From assembly GCA_905142475.1 (NCBI GenBank), contig LR990730.1:4738501-4802500 (forward strand): a stretch of 64,000 nucleotides of DNA, read 5' to 3'. This DNA comes from Xanthomonas hydrangeae (lineage in GTDB: Bacteria > Pseudomonadota > Gammaproteobacteria > Xanthomonadales > Xanthomonadaceae). Below the pieces are notes generated by a model. The model saw only the letters and a list, made by a program, of their open reading frames with translations. It ran no database searches and was not told where the DNA came from. The position numbers and the translations under genes were made by a program. Of this stretch, positions 47,086 to 55,951 are shown piece after piece. The first letter of the stretch is position 1. Each line of letters begins with the position of its first letter.

Positions 47086-48666
47086 ATGACGCTATCGTTC
47101 CGACGCCCTGCCCCGTCCTTGATCGCGCTGCTGGCGGTACTCGCCACGCTCACTGCCTGCAACAAGCCCGCTACGCCGTCGGCACCTGCGCAAAACGCAG
47201 CTGCGGCGACGCCCGCACCGGCGTCCAGCATCGCCTGGCGCGAGGGCGATGTCGAAGATGCGTTTGCCGAGGCCAAGGAAAGCGGCAAGCCGATCCTGCT
47301 GTACTGGGGCGCGGCCTGGTGCCCGCCGTGCAATCGCCTGAAGGCCACCTTGTTCAAGGACCCGGCCTTTATCGCCCGCACCAAGCAATTCGTGGCGGTG
47401 CATCTGGACGGCGATTCGGAAGGCGCACAGGCATGGGGCGAGCGCTTCGGCATCAAGGGCTACCCGACCATCATCGTGTTGCGCCCGGATCGCAGCGAGA
47501 TCACCCGCCTGGCCGGCGACGCCGACAACGCGCGTCTGGCCGATGTACTGCGCGTGGCGGCCAAGAGCACCAGCACTGCCAAGCAACTGCTCGACACCGC
47601 ATTGCAGACCCCGCAGCAACTCAGCGCGGACGACTGGGCCGTGCTCGGCAATTACGCCTGGGGCACCGACGATCGGCTCGTCAAACCCGATGAGGCTGTC
47701 GATGTACTCACGCGTCTGTCCAAATCGGCGCCACAGCCGGCCCTGCAACGCAGCTTCGCGCTGGCGGCGATTGCGTCGGCCAAGGAGCCTCCCACCCCGA
47801 CTCCGGCTTCTCGCACCCTGCTGGAATCGGTACTGGCCGATCCGGCAGAAGTACGCGCCAATCTCGGCACGCTGACCTACGTCCCCGCGCGTCTGGTCGC
47901 CGCTGCCAGCAGCGATGCCGGCGAGCGCGCCACGCTGTCCGACGCGCTGAATCAGGCCTTGGACAAGGTCTACGCCGACACCGCGTTGCCGATCGCCGAC
48001 CGGCTGGGCACTGCCTACGCACAGATCCAGCTGGCACGCCTGGCGCAGGGCCAGCCCACCGAAACCGAAGCGAAAGGCCCGCAACCACCACTCCCCAAAA
48101 CCGTTGTCGACACCGTGCAGCAACGCGTGCAATGGGCCACCGACACCGCCAAGACCGACGAAGAGCGCCAATCCACCATCAGCACCGCCGCGGCGCTACT
48201 GAGCGAAGTAGGCGATGGCAGCGGCGCCGAGCAGTTGCTGCTGGCCGAATTGGCACGCAGCAAGACGCCGTACTACTACATGCCCGAACTGGCCGATCTG
48301 GCCGAACAACGCGGTGATAAAAAGACCGCGCTGTCCTGGCTTAAAAAAGCCTACGAGGGTGCGCAAGGACCCGCCACCCGCGTGCAGTGGGGTGTGATGT
48401 ATGTGGATGGCTTGATCCGGCTTAGTCCCGACGACACTGCCGGCATCGAGGCGGCCGCCACGCAGGTGATCGGCGAGCTGGCCGGGCAACCCGACGGTTA
48501 CCGTCAACGCACCCGGCAGCGCTTCGCCACGCTGGGCGCTGCACTCAAGACTTGGGGCAAGCAGCATCACCAGCAAGGCAATGCGGTGCTGACACGACTT
48601 CAGCAGAAGATGCAGACCAGCTGCGGCAGCAAGAACACCAGCGAGTGCGCCAACTGGCTGAGCTGA
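47086..48666 (+). CDS. Thioredoxin-domain lipoprotein with long C-terminal helical region
   Basis: A 526-aa protein. The N-terminus ends in lipobox TLTAC (Cys25), followed by an Ala/Pro linker and a thioredoxin fold (about 50-160) with the redox motif WCPPC (C79, C82) and cis-proline KGYPTI. The remaining ~360 residues are helical and repeat-like (LADLAEQRGDKKTALSWLKKAYEGAQ is TPR-like), ending with a cysteine pair (TSCGSKNTSEC). Likely an envelope thiol oxidoreductase or chaperone. The start at 47086 gives the signal peptide; 21 upstream codons do not. It is a single gene facing the cyoE end. Confidence 0.85.
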   Translation: MTLSFRRPAPSLIALLAVLATLTACNKPATPSAPAQNAAAATPAPASSIAWREGDVEDAFAEAKESGKPILLYWGAAWCPPCNRLKATLFKDPAFIARTKQFVAVHLDGDSEGAQAWGERFGIKGYPTIIVLRPDRSEITRLAGDADNARLADVLRVAAKSTSTAKQLLDTALQTPQQLSADDWAVLGNYAWGTDDRLVKPDEAVDVLTRLSKSAPQPALQRSFALAAIASAKEPPTPTPASRTLLESVLADPAEVRANLGTLTYVPARLVAAASSDAGERATLSDALNQALDKVYADTALPIADRLGTAYAQIQLARLAQGQPTETEAKGPQPPLPKTVVDTVQQRVQWATDTAKTDEERQSTISTAAALLSEVGDGSGAEQLLLAELARSKTPYYYMPELADLAEQRGDKKTALSWLKKAYEGAQGPATRVQWGVMYVDGLIRLSPDDTAGIEAAATQVIGELAGQPDGYRQRTRQRFATLGAALKTWGKQHHQQGNAVLTRLQQKMQTSCGSKNTSECANWLS

Positions 48667-48869
48667 GCCTGCGCAACCGTGCAGGCAGTTGCGCGGCGAC
48701 TTGGCGCGGCTGACAGAGCACGGTTGGCAGTTGGCCAATGAATGTTGAACGTGCTCGGGACCGGCGTGTATGGCTGATACATGCCGCGTCCGAGCACTGG
48801 CCGCACCCATCGGCGGCCGCGCAGCAGCTTTGTCAGCCCGCTCCTGGCGTCAGCTGCCTGTCGCTGCCG

Positions 48870-49772
48870 CTAGCGCACCCATGGCAGCAGCAAGTGATCC
48901 ACCATCAGGAACGCGAACAGCGCCATCAGATACACGATGGAATACCCGAACATCTTCATCGAGAACAGCTCGTCCGGCGGGTCGAGCATGCGCCAGGCGT
49001 ACCAGAGGAACACCACGTTGAGCACCACCGCGCCGCCCAGGTAGAACAGCCCGCTCATGCCCACCGCCACCGGCAGCAGGGTCACGATCGCCAGCAGCAC
49101 CGTGTACACCAGGATCTGCTTGCGCGTATGCGGCACGCCATGGGTGACCGGCAGCATCGGGATCGCCGCCTTGGCGTAATCGGCACGGCGGAAGATCGCC
49201 AGCGCCCAGAAATGCGGCGGCGTCCAGATGAAGATGATCAGCACCAGCAGCGAGGCGTTGATCCAGTCGGCGCTGGTCGGCAAGCCGGTCACTGCGGCCC
49301 AGCCCAGCATCGGCGGCGTGGCGCCGGCTAGGCCGCCGATCACGATGTTCTGCGAGGTCGCACGCTTCAGGTACACGGTGTAGATCACCGCGTAACCGAT
49401 CAGCGACGCGAACGTCAGCACCGCGGTGATCACATTCACCCAGACCACCAGGATGGTCATGGAGATCACGATCAACACGCCGGCAAACAGCAGCACCTGC
49501 CACGGCCGCACCTTGCCCACCACCAGCGGGCGCCACGAGGTCCGCGCCATCTGCGCGTCGATCTTGGCGTCCAGCAACTGATTGATCGCTGCCGCCGCCG
49601 ACGCCGCCAGCCAGATGCCCAGAAAGCCCAACGCACCGGTGCGCACCTGCACCCACGTCGGCACATCGGGGATGGCCAGGAACATGCCCACCAGGGCGGT
49701 GAACACGATCAGTGCCACCACCTTGGGTTTGGTCAGATCCCAGTAATCGCGTGCGCTGACAGCCATGCTCAC
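48870..49772 (-). CDS. cyoE: Protoheme IX farnesyltransferase (heme O synthase)
   Basis: A 300-aa integral membrane UbiA-family prenyltransferase adding a farnesyl group to heme B. Prenyl-diphosphate motifs: [22 protein letters not shown] (about 62-83, with the NxxxDxxxD signature) and the second loop [15 protein letters not shown]. About eight helices. Its start overlaps the ctaA stop by 4 bp (ATGA), so heme O and heme A synthases are coupled. It is last in SURF1 - SCO-like - ctaA - cyoE. Confidence 0.95.
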   Translation of the reverse strand: MSMAVSARDYWDLTKPKVVALIVFTALVGMFLAIPDVPTWVQVRTGALGFLGIWLAASAAAAINQLLDAKIDAQMARTSWRPLVVGKVRPWQVLLFAGVLIVISMTILVVWVNVITAVLTFASLIGYAVIYTVYLKRATSQNIVIGGLAGATPPMLGWAAVTGLPTSADWINASLLVLIIFIWTPPHFWALAIFRRADYAKAAIPMLPVTHGVPHTRKQILVYTVLLAIVTLLPVAVGMSGLFYLGGAVVLNVVFLWYAWRMLDPPDELFSMKMFGYSIVYLMALFAFLMVDHLLLPWVR

Positions 49773-50932
49773 TCCGGCGCGCGCAGCCGCGCCAGCAGCG
49801 AGACCAGCACGAACAACAATGCGACCGCGCCGCCGTTATGCAGCACCGACACTTCCAGCGGCAACGCCAACTTGACGTTGAGCATGCCCAGCGTCACCTG
49901 CACCGCCACCAGTACCGCCAGCGCACCGGCCCACACCCGCATGCCCGGCGAACGCGACAGCCGCCAGGCCAGCCACCACAGATACAGCGCCGTCGCAATT
50001 GCCCACAACCGGTGCGCCATCTGGATGGCAATACGCGCTGCGCCATCGAGCACACCGCCTTCGTAATCCACCCCGATCCCGCGCCACAGCGTGAAGCCTT
50101 CGCGGAAGTCATGCGGCGGCCACCACTGACTGACGCAGCGCGGGAAATTGTCGGCCGACCAGCTACCGCCGCCACAGGCCAGCGCCGCGTAATTGGCACT
50201 GACCCAGCCGCCGAGGGCAATCTGCAGGCCCAGCACCGCCACACCCGCACGCAGCAGCCACTTGAGCCGCGAGGCATCGGCCAGCGTGATCGGCAGATGG
50301 GTCGCGCGCCAGGCCATCCACACCAGCAGCGAGAACATCAGCATGCCGCCGAGCAGATGGCCCATCACCACGATGGGTTTGAGCAGCAGCGTCACCGTCC
50401 ACATGCCCAGCAGCGCCTGGAAGATCACCACCGCCAGCGTCAGCACCGCCGCACGCGCCAGGTCGATATTGCTCCAGCGTAGCGCCGCCAGCAGCAGGAT
50501 GGCCTCGCCGGCAATCGCCACGCCGAACGCCAGTGCGTGCCAGCCGGACATGTACAGCGGAATCGACAAGGCCACCAGCAACGCAGCAGAAACCACCTGG
50601 GCGATGCCCATGCGGCGGCGGCGCACCGCCAGCAACGACAGCACCAGCACCTCCACCCCGAGCGCGCCGGCCAGGAAGCGGTGCACCTGCTCGCGCCAGG
50701 CCTTGTGCGATTCCAGCGGCCGGATCTTGCTGGCCACATGCGTATTGGCTTCGTCGCTGGTCTGCGGCCAGGTGACGCGGCCGTAGCAGGTCGGCCAGTC
50801 CGGGCAGCTCATGCCGGCATCGGACAGGCGCACGAACGACCCGAACAGGATCGTGCTCGCAGTGAACAACGCAGCCAGCCAGGCCATGCGATGGAAGTGG
50901 CGGAACAATGCCGGTGGCGCAAACAGATTCAT
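49769..50932 (-). CDS. ctaA: Heme A synthase (COX15/CtaA)
   Basis: A 387-aa eight-helix membrane monooxygenase oxidising heme O to heme A for the aa3 oxidase. Family motifs: [21 protein letters not shown] (about 31-51), [16 protein letters not shown] (heme-ligand histidine region), [44 protein letters not shown] and [10 protein letters not shown]. It is in the 3' part of the oxidase assembly operon and overlaps cyoE. Confidence 0.95.
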   Translation of the reverse strand: MNLFAPPALFRHFHRMAWLAALFTASTILFGSFVRLSDAGMSCPDWPTCYGRVTWPQTSDEANTHVASKIRPLESHKAWREQVHRFLAGALGVEVLVLSLLAVRRRRMGIAQVVSAALLVALSIPLYMSGWHALAFGVAIAGEAILLLAALRWSNIDLARAAVLTLAVVIFQALLGMWTVTLLLKPIVVMGHLLGGMLMFSLLVWMAWRATHLPITLADASRLKWLLRAGVAVLGLQIALGGWVSANYAALACGGGSWSADNFPRCVSQWWPPHDFREGFTLWRGIGVDYEGGVLDGAARIAIQMAHRLWAIATALYLWWLAWRLSRSPGMRVWAGALAVLVAVQVTLGMLNVKLALPLEVSVLHNGGAVALLFVLVSLLARLRAPE

Positions 50933-50942
50933 CGAAACGGGC

Positions 50943-51518
50943 TCACATCAGTTTCAGCAGTTTGACCAGATCGGCACGCAGGCCGGCCGGGTCGAACCCC
51001 GGGGCGTACCGCAGGATCACGAAGCCATTCGGGTCGATTACATACACCGGCACGCCGGCGGCATCGTTGGCACGCGGCAGGCCCTGCCGCAGCCGCGCGT
51101 CGTCGCGCAGCACACGCAGGGCCGGCATCGGCGGCAGACCGGCCGGCGGGGCGCCGATCCACAACACCTCCACCTTGTCGGCGCGATGGCCGAGCAGCTG
51201 CCATACCTTGTCCAGTTCGGCCGCCAACATCACGCACTGCTGCGTGCAGCCGGCAGGCGGTGCGAGCGCAATCCGCCACACACGTTCTGCAGGCGTCCAG
51301 GCATACGGCTGCCCGTCCGCGCGCACCGGCACCAACCCGCGCAGGTCGGCGGGCGGCTTGATCAGTTCGCCGTGATTGCGCATCGATGCCGGCTGCCATC
51401 CGGAGAAGCGCAGCACGCCGGCCAGCAACATCGAGCCGAAGAACAGCACCGCCAGGGCAATCAGCATCCTGCGGCCGCGTTTGACCGAATGCGGCGTGGC
51501 CGATGTGGAGGAGGTCAT
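50943..51518 (-). CDS. SCO-like membrane-anchored protein of the oxidase cluster
   Basis: A 191-aa protein with one N-terminal membrane anchor (about 19-36, LIALAVLFFGSMLLAGVL) and a thioredoxin-like periplasmic domain. GCTQQC (C91, C95) matches the CxxxC copper/redox motif of SCO1/SenC. The distal histidine expected late in the fold is not apparent in VPVYVIDPNGFVILRYAPGFDP, so it may be a degenerate SCO used for thiol reduction rather than copper loading. It lies between SURF1 and ctaA, which supports an assembly role. Confidence 0.75.
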   Translation of the reverse strand: MTSSTSATPHSVKRGRRMLIALAVLFFGSMLLAGVLRFSGWQPASMRNHGELIKPPADLRGLVPVRADGQPYAWTPAERVWRIALAPPAGCTQQCVMLAAELDKVWQLLGHRADKVEVLWIGAPPAGLPPMPALRVLRDDARLRQGLPRANDAAGVPVYVIDPNGFVILRYAPGFDPAGLRADLVKLLKLM

Positions 51519-51545
51519 GCCGGCGATTTTCTCATGCCGCAGGCG

Positions 51546-52271
51546 TCAGTGCCCGCGTTGACGGCGGCGACGCGCACGCCAGCTCAGCAGCGTCGCAGTG
51601 GCCAGCACGGCCGCGGCCAGACCGAACCATTGCACCGCATAACCCAAGTGCCGCGCGGGTGGCAGCGTGTTCGGCAGCATCTCCAGGTCGCGTGCATACC
51701 CGACCGGCAGGGCGGGATCCAGGCGCAGGACCTGCGACGAAATGTCGCGCCTGCCCAACGCGCTGCGCAGGGCGCTGGTATCCAGGCGCGTGGCCAGCCA
51801 GGTCTGCGGCGCATTGCCGGCGGCCAACGCCGGCCCGATCGCAAGTCCGGCCGACGGCGGCGCACTCAGCAAGCCCTGCAGTGTCCGGGTGCCTTGCAGC
51901 GGGGTGATCGTCGGCAAGTGCCGATTGGCCGGCAACGGCAGCCAGCCCAGATCGACCAGCAGCGTGACCGGGCTGCCTTGCGGCGCGGCAAGTTGATAGA
52001 TCCGCACACCGGCGCGCCCGGCATGCAGCTGGTTGTCCAGCAGCACCTGCTGCGGCAGGAACCGCACCTCTCCGCTCACCCAGGCCAGCGCATGCGGCGT
52101 GGCCAGCGCCTGCACCAGGGTCAACGGCGTCTGCCGCACATGCGCTGCGCGTTCCAGCAAGGCCTGTTTGTCGTGCATGCGCTGCAGCTGCCACTGACCA
52201 AGCGCCACAAAACCCGCACTGACCAGCACGGCCAGACACCATCCCAACATCGCCGTGTGCTTGCGCATCAT
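51546..52271 (-). CDS. SURF1-family cytochrome oxidase assembly protein
   Basis: A 241-aa protein with two membrane helices at the ends (about 7-24, MLGWCLAVLVSAGFVALG, and about 208-228, YAVQWFGLAAAVLATATLLSW) and a periplasmic domain between. SURF1 signatures: LGQWQLQRMHDKQALL (about 24-39), LLVDLGWLP and the C-terminal HLGYAVQWFGLA. It assists heme A insertion into subunit I. An ATG one codon in (52268) is also possible. It heads the assembly sub-operon SURF1 - SCO-like - ctaA - cyoE. Confidence 0.93.
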   Translation of the reverse strand: MMRKHTAMLGWCLAVLVSAGFVALGQWQLQRMHDKQALLERAAHVRQTPLTLVQALATPHALAWVSGEVRFLPQQVLLDNQLHAGRAGVRIYQLAAPQGSPVTLLVDLGWLPLPANRHLPTITPLQGTRTLQGLLSAPPSAGLAIGPALAAGNAPQTWLATRLDTSALRSALGRRDISSQVLRLDPALPVGYARDLEMLPNTLPPARHLGYAVQWFGLAAAVLATATLLSWRARRRRQRGH

Positions 52272-52331
52272 GACAAGCGACGCAAAAAGGCGTGCAATGC
52301 CGTTACCACGCCGACGACCACCGGGGCTGTT

Positions 52332-52523
52332 GTGAACGATTCGCTCAAGACGTTGCTGATTGTCGCCTTCCTGATCGTGATCCTGTGGAACCTGGGTGCG
52401 GGCCTGTACTACCTGCTCACCGACCGTGGCGAAACCAAGCGCACCGTCAACGCACTGACCTGGCGCATCGGTCTATCGGTCGCACTGATCGCCGTTGTGA
52501 TCCTCGGCATCTACACCGGCTAG
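52332..52523 (+). CDS. DUF2909-family twin-transmembrane protein
   Basis: A 63-aa membrane protein starting at a GTG: two helices (about 5-27, LKTLLIVAFLIVILWNLGAGLYYL, and about 44-61, WRIGLSVALIAVVILGIYT) flank the loop TDRGETKRTVNALT, the pattern of DUF2909. It is on the opposite strand to the surrounding cytochrome oxidase genes, divergent from SURF1 by 60 bp. It is part of this conserved neighbourhood; an accessory role for the oxidase is plausible but unproven. Confidence 0.85.
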   Translation: MNDSLKTLLIVAFLIVILWNLGAGLYYLLTDRGETKRTVNALTWRIGLSVALIAVVILGIYTG

Positions 52524-52560
52524 ATCAAGCCGCATGGGCTCGGCCGCTGACGCGGCCGAT

Positions 52561-52645
52561 GGGATTGGGGATTCGGCATTGGGGATTGGTAACAGCAAAC
52601 GCGGATCGCTCTTGCGAATTCCCAATCCCGACTCCCCAATCCCCG
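52561..52645. repeat. GATTGGG-type inverted repeat at the ctaE 3' end
   Basis: The left arm (52561-52589) has three GGGATTGGGG-like copies. The right arm (about 52616-52645) has CCCAATCCCGACTCCCCAAT, nearly the reverse complement, with about 26 bp between. It could act as a bidirectional transcript end between ctaE (minus) and the twin-transmembrane gene (plus). Confidence 0.75.
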
Positions 52646-52648
52646 CCC

Positions 52649-53524
52649 TCAAAGTACATACACGAACAGGAACAACGCCAGCCACACCACGTCGACGAAG
52701 TGCCAGTACCACGCGGCCGCTTCGAACGCGAAGTGGTTGTCGCGGGTGAAGTGCCCGCGCGCCACCCGCAGCCACATCACCGCCAGCATGATCGTGCCCA
52801 GCAGCACGTGCATGCCGTGGAAGCCGGTGAGCATGAAGAAGGTCGATCCGTAGATGCCCGATCCCAGCGTCAGATTGAGCTCGGTGTAGGCGTGGATGTA
52901 TTCCTCGGCCTGCAGGAACAGGAACACGCAGCCCAGCAGCACGGTCAGGCCCAGCCACAGCAATAACGCCCCACGACGGCCGCCCTTGAGCGCGTGGTGC
53001 GCAATGGTCAAGGTCACGCCGGAACTGAGCAGGATCAGCGTATTGATCAGCGGCAGGCCCCAGGCGGGAATGGTCTGGAACTGCCCACCGATCGTGCCGG
53101 GGCCATTGGTCGGCCATGCAGCGGAATAGCCGTTCCACAGCAGTTCGTTGGTCATCACGCCATCGCCTTCGCCGCCCAGCCAGGGCAGCGTCAGCACACG
53201 CGTGTAGAACAGCGCGCCGAAGAAGGCGCAGAAGAACATCACCTCGGAAAAGATGAACCACACCATCCCCATGCGGAAGGAGCCGTCCACCTGGCGGTTG
53301 TAGTGCCCGGCGTTGGATTCGCGGATGACATCGCCAAACCACATGAACAAGGTCGCCAGCAACATCGCAACGCCTGCGAAGAACGTCCAACGTCCCCATG
53401 CCGCATCGTTGAGCCAGCTGGCCACGCCGATCATCATCACGAACATCGCAATCGACCCGACAAACGGCCACTTGCTCTGGCTCGGGACGAAATACGCGTC
53501 GGCATTGGGACTATGGTCGGCCAT
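52649..53524 (-). CDS. ctaE: Cytochrome c oxidase subunit III
   Basis: A 291-aa seven-helix membrane subunit of the aa3 oxidase. Landmarks: SKWPFVGSIAMFVMMIGVASWLN, MWFGDVIRESNAGHYNRQVDGSFRMGMVWFIFSEVMFFCAFFGALFY (about 61-107, with the conserved glutamates), QAEEYIHAYTELNLTLGSGIYGSTFFMLTGFHGMHVLLG and AAAWYWHFVDVVWLALFLFVYVL at the C-terminus. It follows ctaG by 39 bp in the structural operon ctaC-ctaD-orf56-ctaG-ctaE. Confidence 0.97.
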   Translation of the reverse strand: MADHSPNADAYFVPSQSKWPFVGSIAMFVMMIGVASWLNDAAWGRWTFFAGVAMLLATLFMWFGDVIRESNAGHYNRQVDGSFRMGMVWFIFSEVMFFCAFFGALFYTRVLTLPWLGGEGDGVMTNELLWNGYSAAWPTNGPGTIGGQFQTIPAWGLPLINTLILLSSGVTLTIAHHALKGGRRGALLLWLGLTVLLGCVFLFLQAEEYIHAYTELNLTLGSGIYGSTFFMLTGFHGMHVLLGTIMLAVMWLRVARGHFTRDNHFAFEAAAWYWHFVDVVWLALFLFVYVL

Positions 53525-53563
53525 GGCGTTGCTTCCGTGTCGGTGCTGCGTGTGGATGAAGGA

Positions 53564-54160
53564 TCAAGGCGCCGCGCGCGGTGCGCTGGATGCGCCACCG
53601 CCCTGCAACTCCGAGGTCAGGGTGTCGTTGCGATAGAACGTGTAGGACAGGGTGATCGTGGTGACTTCCGGCGGCAGTGCCGGGTCGACGATGAAACGCA
53701 GCGGCATGTCGCGCGTTTCGCCGGCCTGCAAGGTCTGCGCGGTAAAACAGAAACATTCGGTCTTGTTGAAGTATCCGGATGCCCGCGCCGGTGCGACCGA
53801 TGGCACCGCACTGCCGACCACTGCCCGCGCACTGTCGTTGCGCGCGAAGTACAGCGCCTCGTTGAGTTCGCCCGGCACCACATCCATCGTCATCTGCTCG
53901 GGATGAAAGGTCCACGGCAGTTTGGAATTGACCCCGGCATCGAACTCCACCCGCACCGTGCGTTTGCCAGCCCCTGCAATCGCAGCTGCATTGCCGCGCG
54001 TACTGCCCGGCGCGCGCTCCATGCGGATGCCGAAGACTTTTTCGCACGCGATGCGATACAACGGCACCAGCGAAAAGGTCAGCACGAACACGCCCAACAC
54101 CACGCCCAGCAGCTTGAACAGGCCGGCCGTCGGTGCAGGTGCGGGCGCCCGCGCGTTCAC
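53564..54160 (-). CDS. ctaG: Cytochrome c oxidase assembly protein CtaG/Cox11
   Basis: A 198-aa copper chaperone that delivers CuB to subunit I. One N-terminal membrane helix (about 14-35, [22 protein letters not shown]) is followed by CEKVFG and a periplasmic beta-sandwich with the copper motif FNKTECFCF (about 131-139). The start is a GTG overlapping the stop of the small upstream ORF by 4 bp (GTGA), showing tight coupling. Confidence 0.95.
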   Translation of the reverse strand: MNARAPAPAPTAGLFKLLGVVLGVFVLTFSLVPLYRIACEKVFGIRMERAPGSTRGNAAAIAGAGKRTVRVEFDAGVNSKLPWTFHPEQMTMDVVPGELNEALYFARNDSARAVVGSAVPSVAPARASGYFNKTECFCFTAQTLQAGETRDMPLRFIVDPALPPEVTTITLSYTFYRNDTLTSELQGGGASSAPRAAP

Positions 54161-54327
54161 CGCCCGATGACTCCCGACGCAATGAAACTCGCATAGATCA
54201 GCAGCGCGATGATGCCGACGGTGATCGCCGTGCGGCGCACCGCACGACGCTGTTGCGCCTGCCGTTCGGCAGCGGAGAGCAGACGTGCCACAGCAGGCGG
54301 CGCGGACTCAGTGACCGATGTCTTCAT
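54157..54327 (-). CDS. 56-aa single-helix membrane protein in the cytochrome oxidase operon
   Basis: A small ORF of 57 codons whose product begins [17 protein letters not shown]. It has a basic helix ([17 protein letters not shown], about 18-34) and one membrane helix ([21 protein letters not shown], about 35-55). Its start lies inside the 3' end of ctaD (20-bp overlap) and its stop overlaps the GTG of ctaG by 4 bp, so it is embedded in the operon. Its size and one-helix topology recall the small CoxIV-like/oxidase assembly peptides at this position in other proteobacteria. Function inferred from position only. Confidence 0.75.
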   Translation of the reverse strand: MKTSVTESAPPAVARLLSAAERQAQQRRAVRRTAITVGIIALLIYASFIASGVIGR

Positions 54328-55912
54328 GCGCAAGATCTCCAGGCTTGATCACCGGCGGCACGGTGAAGGTATGCGCCGGTGCCGGCGACGGCACCGTCCA
54401 CTCCAGTCCCTTGGCGCCTTCCCAGGCACGTGCGTCGGCCTTGGCGCCGCTGCGCAGCGAGGCGAGCAGGATGCCGACCATCAGGAACGGCGTGGCGAAC
54501 ATGCCGAACGCGCCGATAGAGCTGATCAGGTTCCAGTCGGCAAACACCACGTTGTAATCGGGGATCCGCCGCGGCATGCCGGCCAGGCCAAGGAAATGCT
54601 GCGGGAAGAACAGCAGATTGACGAACACCATCGTCCACCAGAAATGGAACTTGGCCCAGGTCTCGTTGTACATCCGCCCGGTCCACTTCGGCCACCAGTA
54701 GTACACCGCCGCAATCAGCGCGAAGACCGCACCGGTGACCAGCACATAATGGAAATGCGCGACCACAAAATAGGTGTCGTGATACTGAAAATCCGCCGGC
54801 ACGATTGCCAGCATCAGGCCCGAAAATCCACCGATGCTGAAGAGAATCACGAACGCCACCGCCCACAGCATCGGCGATTCGAACGTCAGCGAGCCCTTCC
54901 ACATCGTGCTGACCCAGTTGAACACCTTCACCCCGGTCGGGATGGAGATCAGCATCGTGGCAAACATGAAGTAGATTTCGCCGCCGAGCGGCATGCCCAC
55001 GGTGAACATGTGGTGCGCCCACACGATGAAGCTCAGGAACGCGATCGCCGCGATCGCATAGACCATCGCCTGATAGCCGAACAGCGGCTTGCGGCTGAAG
55101 GTCGGAATGATCTCGCTGACCACGCCGAACGCCGGCAGGATCATGATGTAGACCTCCGGATGCCCGAAGAACCAGAAGATGTGCTGGTACATCACCGGGT
55201 CGCCGCCGCCGGCCGCATTGAAGAAGCTGGTACCGAAGAACTTGTCGGTCAGCAGCATGGTCACCGCGCCGGCCAGCACCGGCATTACCGCGATCAGCAG
55301 GAAGGCGGTGATCAGCCAGGCCCAGCAGAAGATCGGCATCTTCAGCAGGTCGATGCCCGGCGCGCGCATGTTGAGCACGGTGGCGATGATGTTGATCGCA
55401 CCCATGATCGAACTGACGCCGGCCACATGGATCGCGAACACGCTGAAGGCCACGTTGTAGCCGCCCTGCAGCGACAGCGGCGGGTACAGCGTCCAGCCGC
55501 CGGCCGGCGCACCGCCGGGCAGGAATAGCGTCAGCAGCAGCAAGGTAAACGCCACCGGCAACAACCAGAACGACCAGTTGTTCATGCGCGGCAACGCCAT
55601 GTCCGGCGCGCCGATCTGCAACGGAATCATCCAGTTGGCCAGGCCGACGAAGGCCGGCATCACCCCGCCGAAGATCATCACCAGGGCATGCACGGTGGTC
55701 ATCTGGTTGAAGAATTCCGGCTTGACGAACTGCAGCCCGGGCTGCATCAGTTCAGCGCGGATCACCACGCTCATCGCCGCGCCGATGATGAACATCACGA
55801 AGGAAAACAACAGATACAGCGTGCCGATGTCCTTGTGATTGGTCGAGAAAAACCAGCGCTCGACGAAACCGGGCTGGTGGTGTCCGTGGTGATCGACTGC
55901 GGTATGCGCCAT
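54308..55912 (-). CDS. ctaD: Cytochrome c oxidase subunit I
   Basis: The 534-aa, twelve-helix catalytic subunit carrying heme a and the heme a3-CuB site. Conserved blocks: STNHKDIGTLYLLF (23-36), MTTVHALVMIFGGVMPAFVGLANWMIP (heme a histidine), FWFFGHPEVYIMILPAFGVVSEI (CuB H and crosslinked Y), VWAHHMFTVG (CuB histidines) and YFVVAHFHYVLVTGAVFALIAA (heme a3/a ligands). The C-terminal polar tail is short. It stands between ctaC and the 56-aa ORF, which it overlaps. Confidence 0.98.
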   Translation of the reverse strand: MAHTAVDHHGHHQPGFVERWFFSTNHKDIGTLYLLFSFVMFIIGAAMSVVIRAELMQPGLQFVKPEFFNQMTTVHALVMIFGGVMPAFVGLANWMIPLQIGAPDMALPRMNNWSFWLLPVAFTLLLLTLFLPGGAPAGGWTLYPPLSLQGGYNVAFSVFAIHVAGVSSIMGAINIIATVLNMRAPGIDLLKMPIFCWAWLITAFLLIAVMPVLAGAVTMLLTDKFFGTSFFNAAGGGDPVMYQHIFWFFGHPEVYIMILPAFGVVSEIIPTFSRKPLFGYQAMVYAIAAIAFLSFIVWAHHMFTVGMPLGGEIYFMFATMLISIPTGVKVFNWVSTMWKGSLTFESPMLWAVAFVILFSIGGFSGLMLAIVPADFQYHDTYFVVAHFHYVLVTGAVFALIAAVYYWWPKWTGRMYNETWAKFHFWWTMVFVNLLFFPQHFLGLAGMPRRIPDYNVVFADWNLISSIGAFGMFATPFLMVGILLASLRSGAKADARAWEGAKGLEWTVPSPAPAHTFTVPPVIKPGDLAHEDIGH

Positions 55913-55951
55913 GACGGGACGACCTCTACGAAGCGGTGCGGTTGCGGGCGA

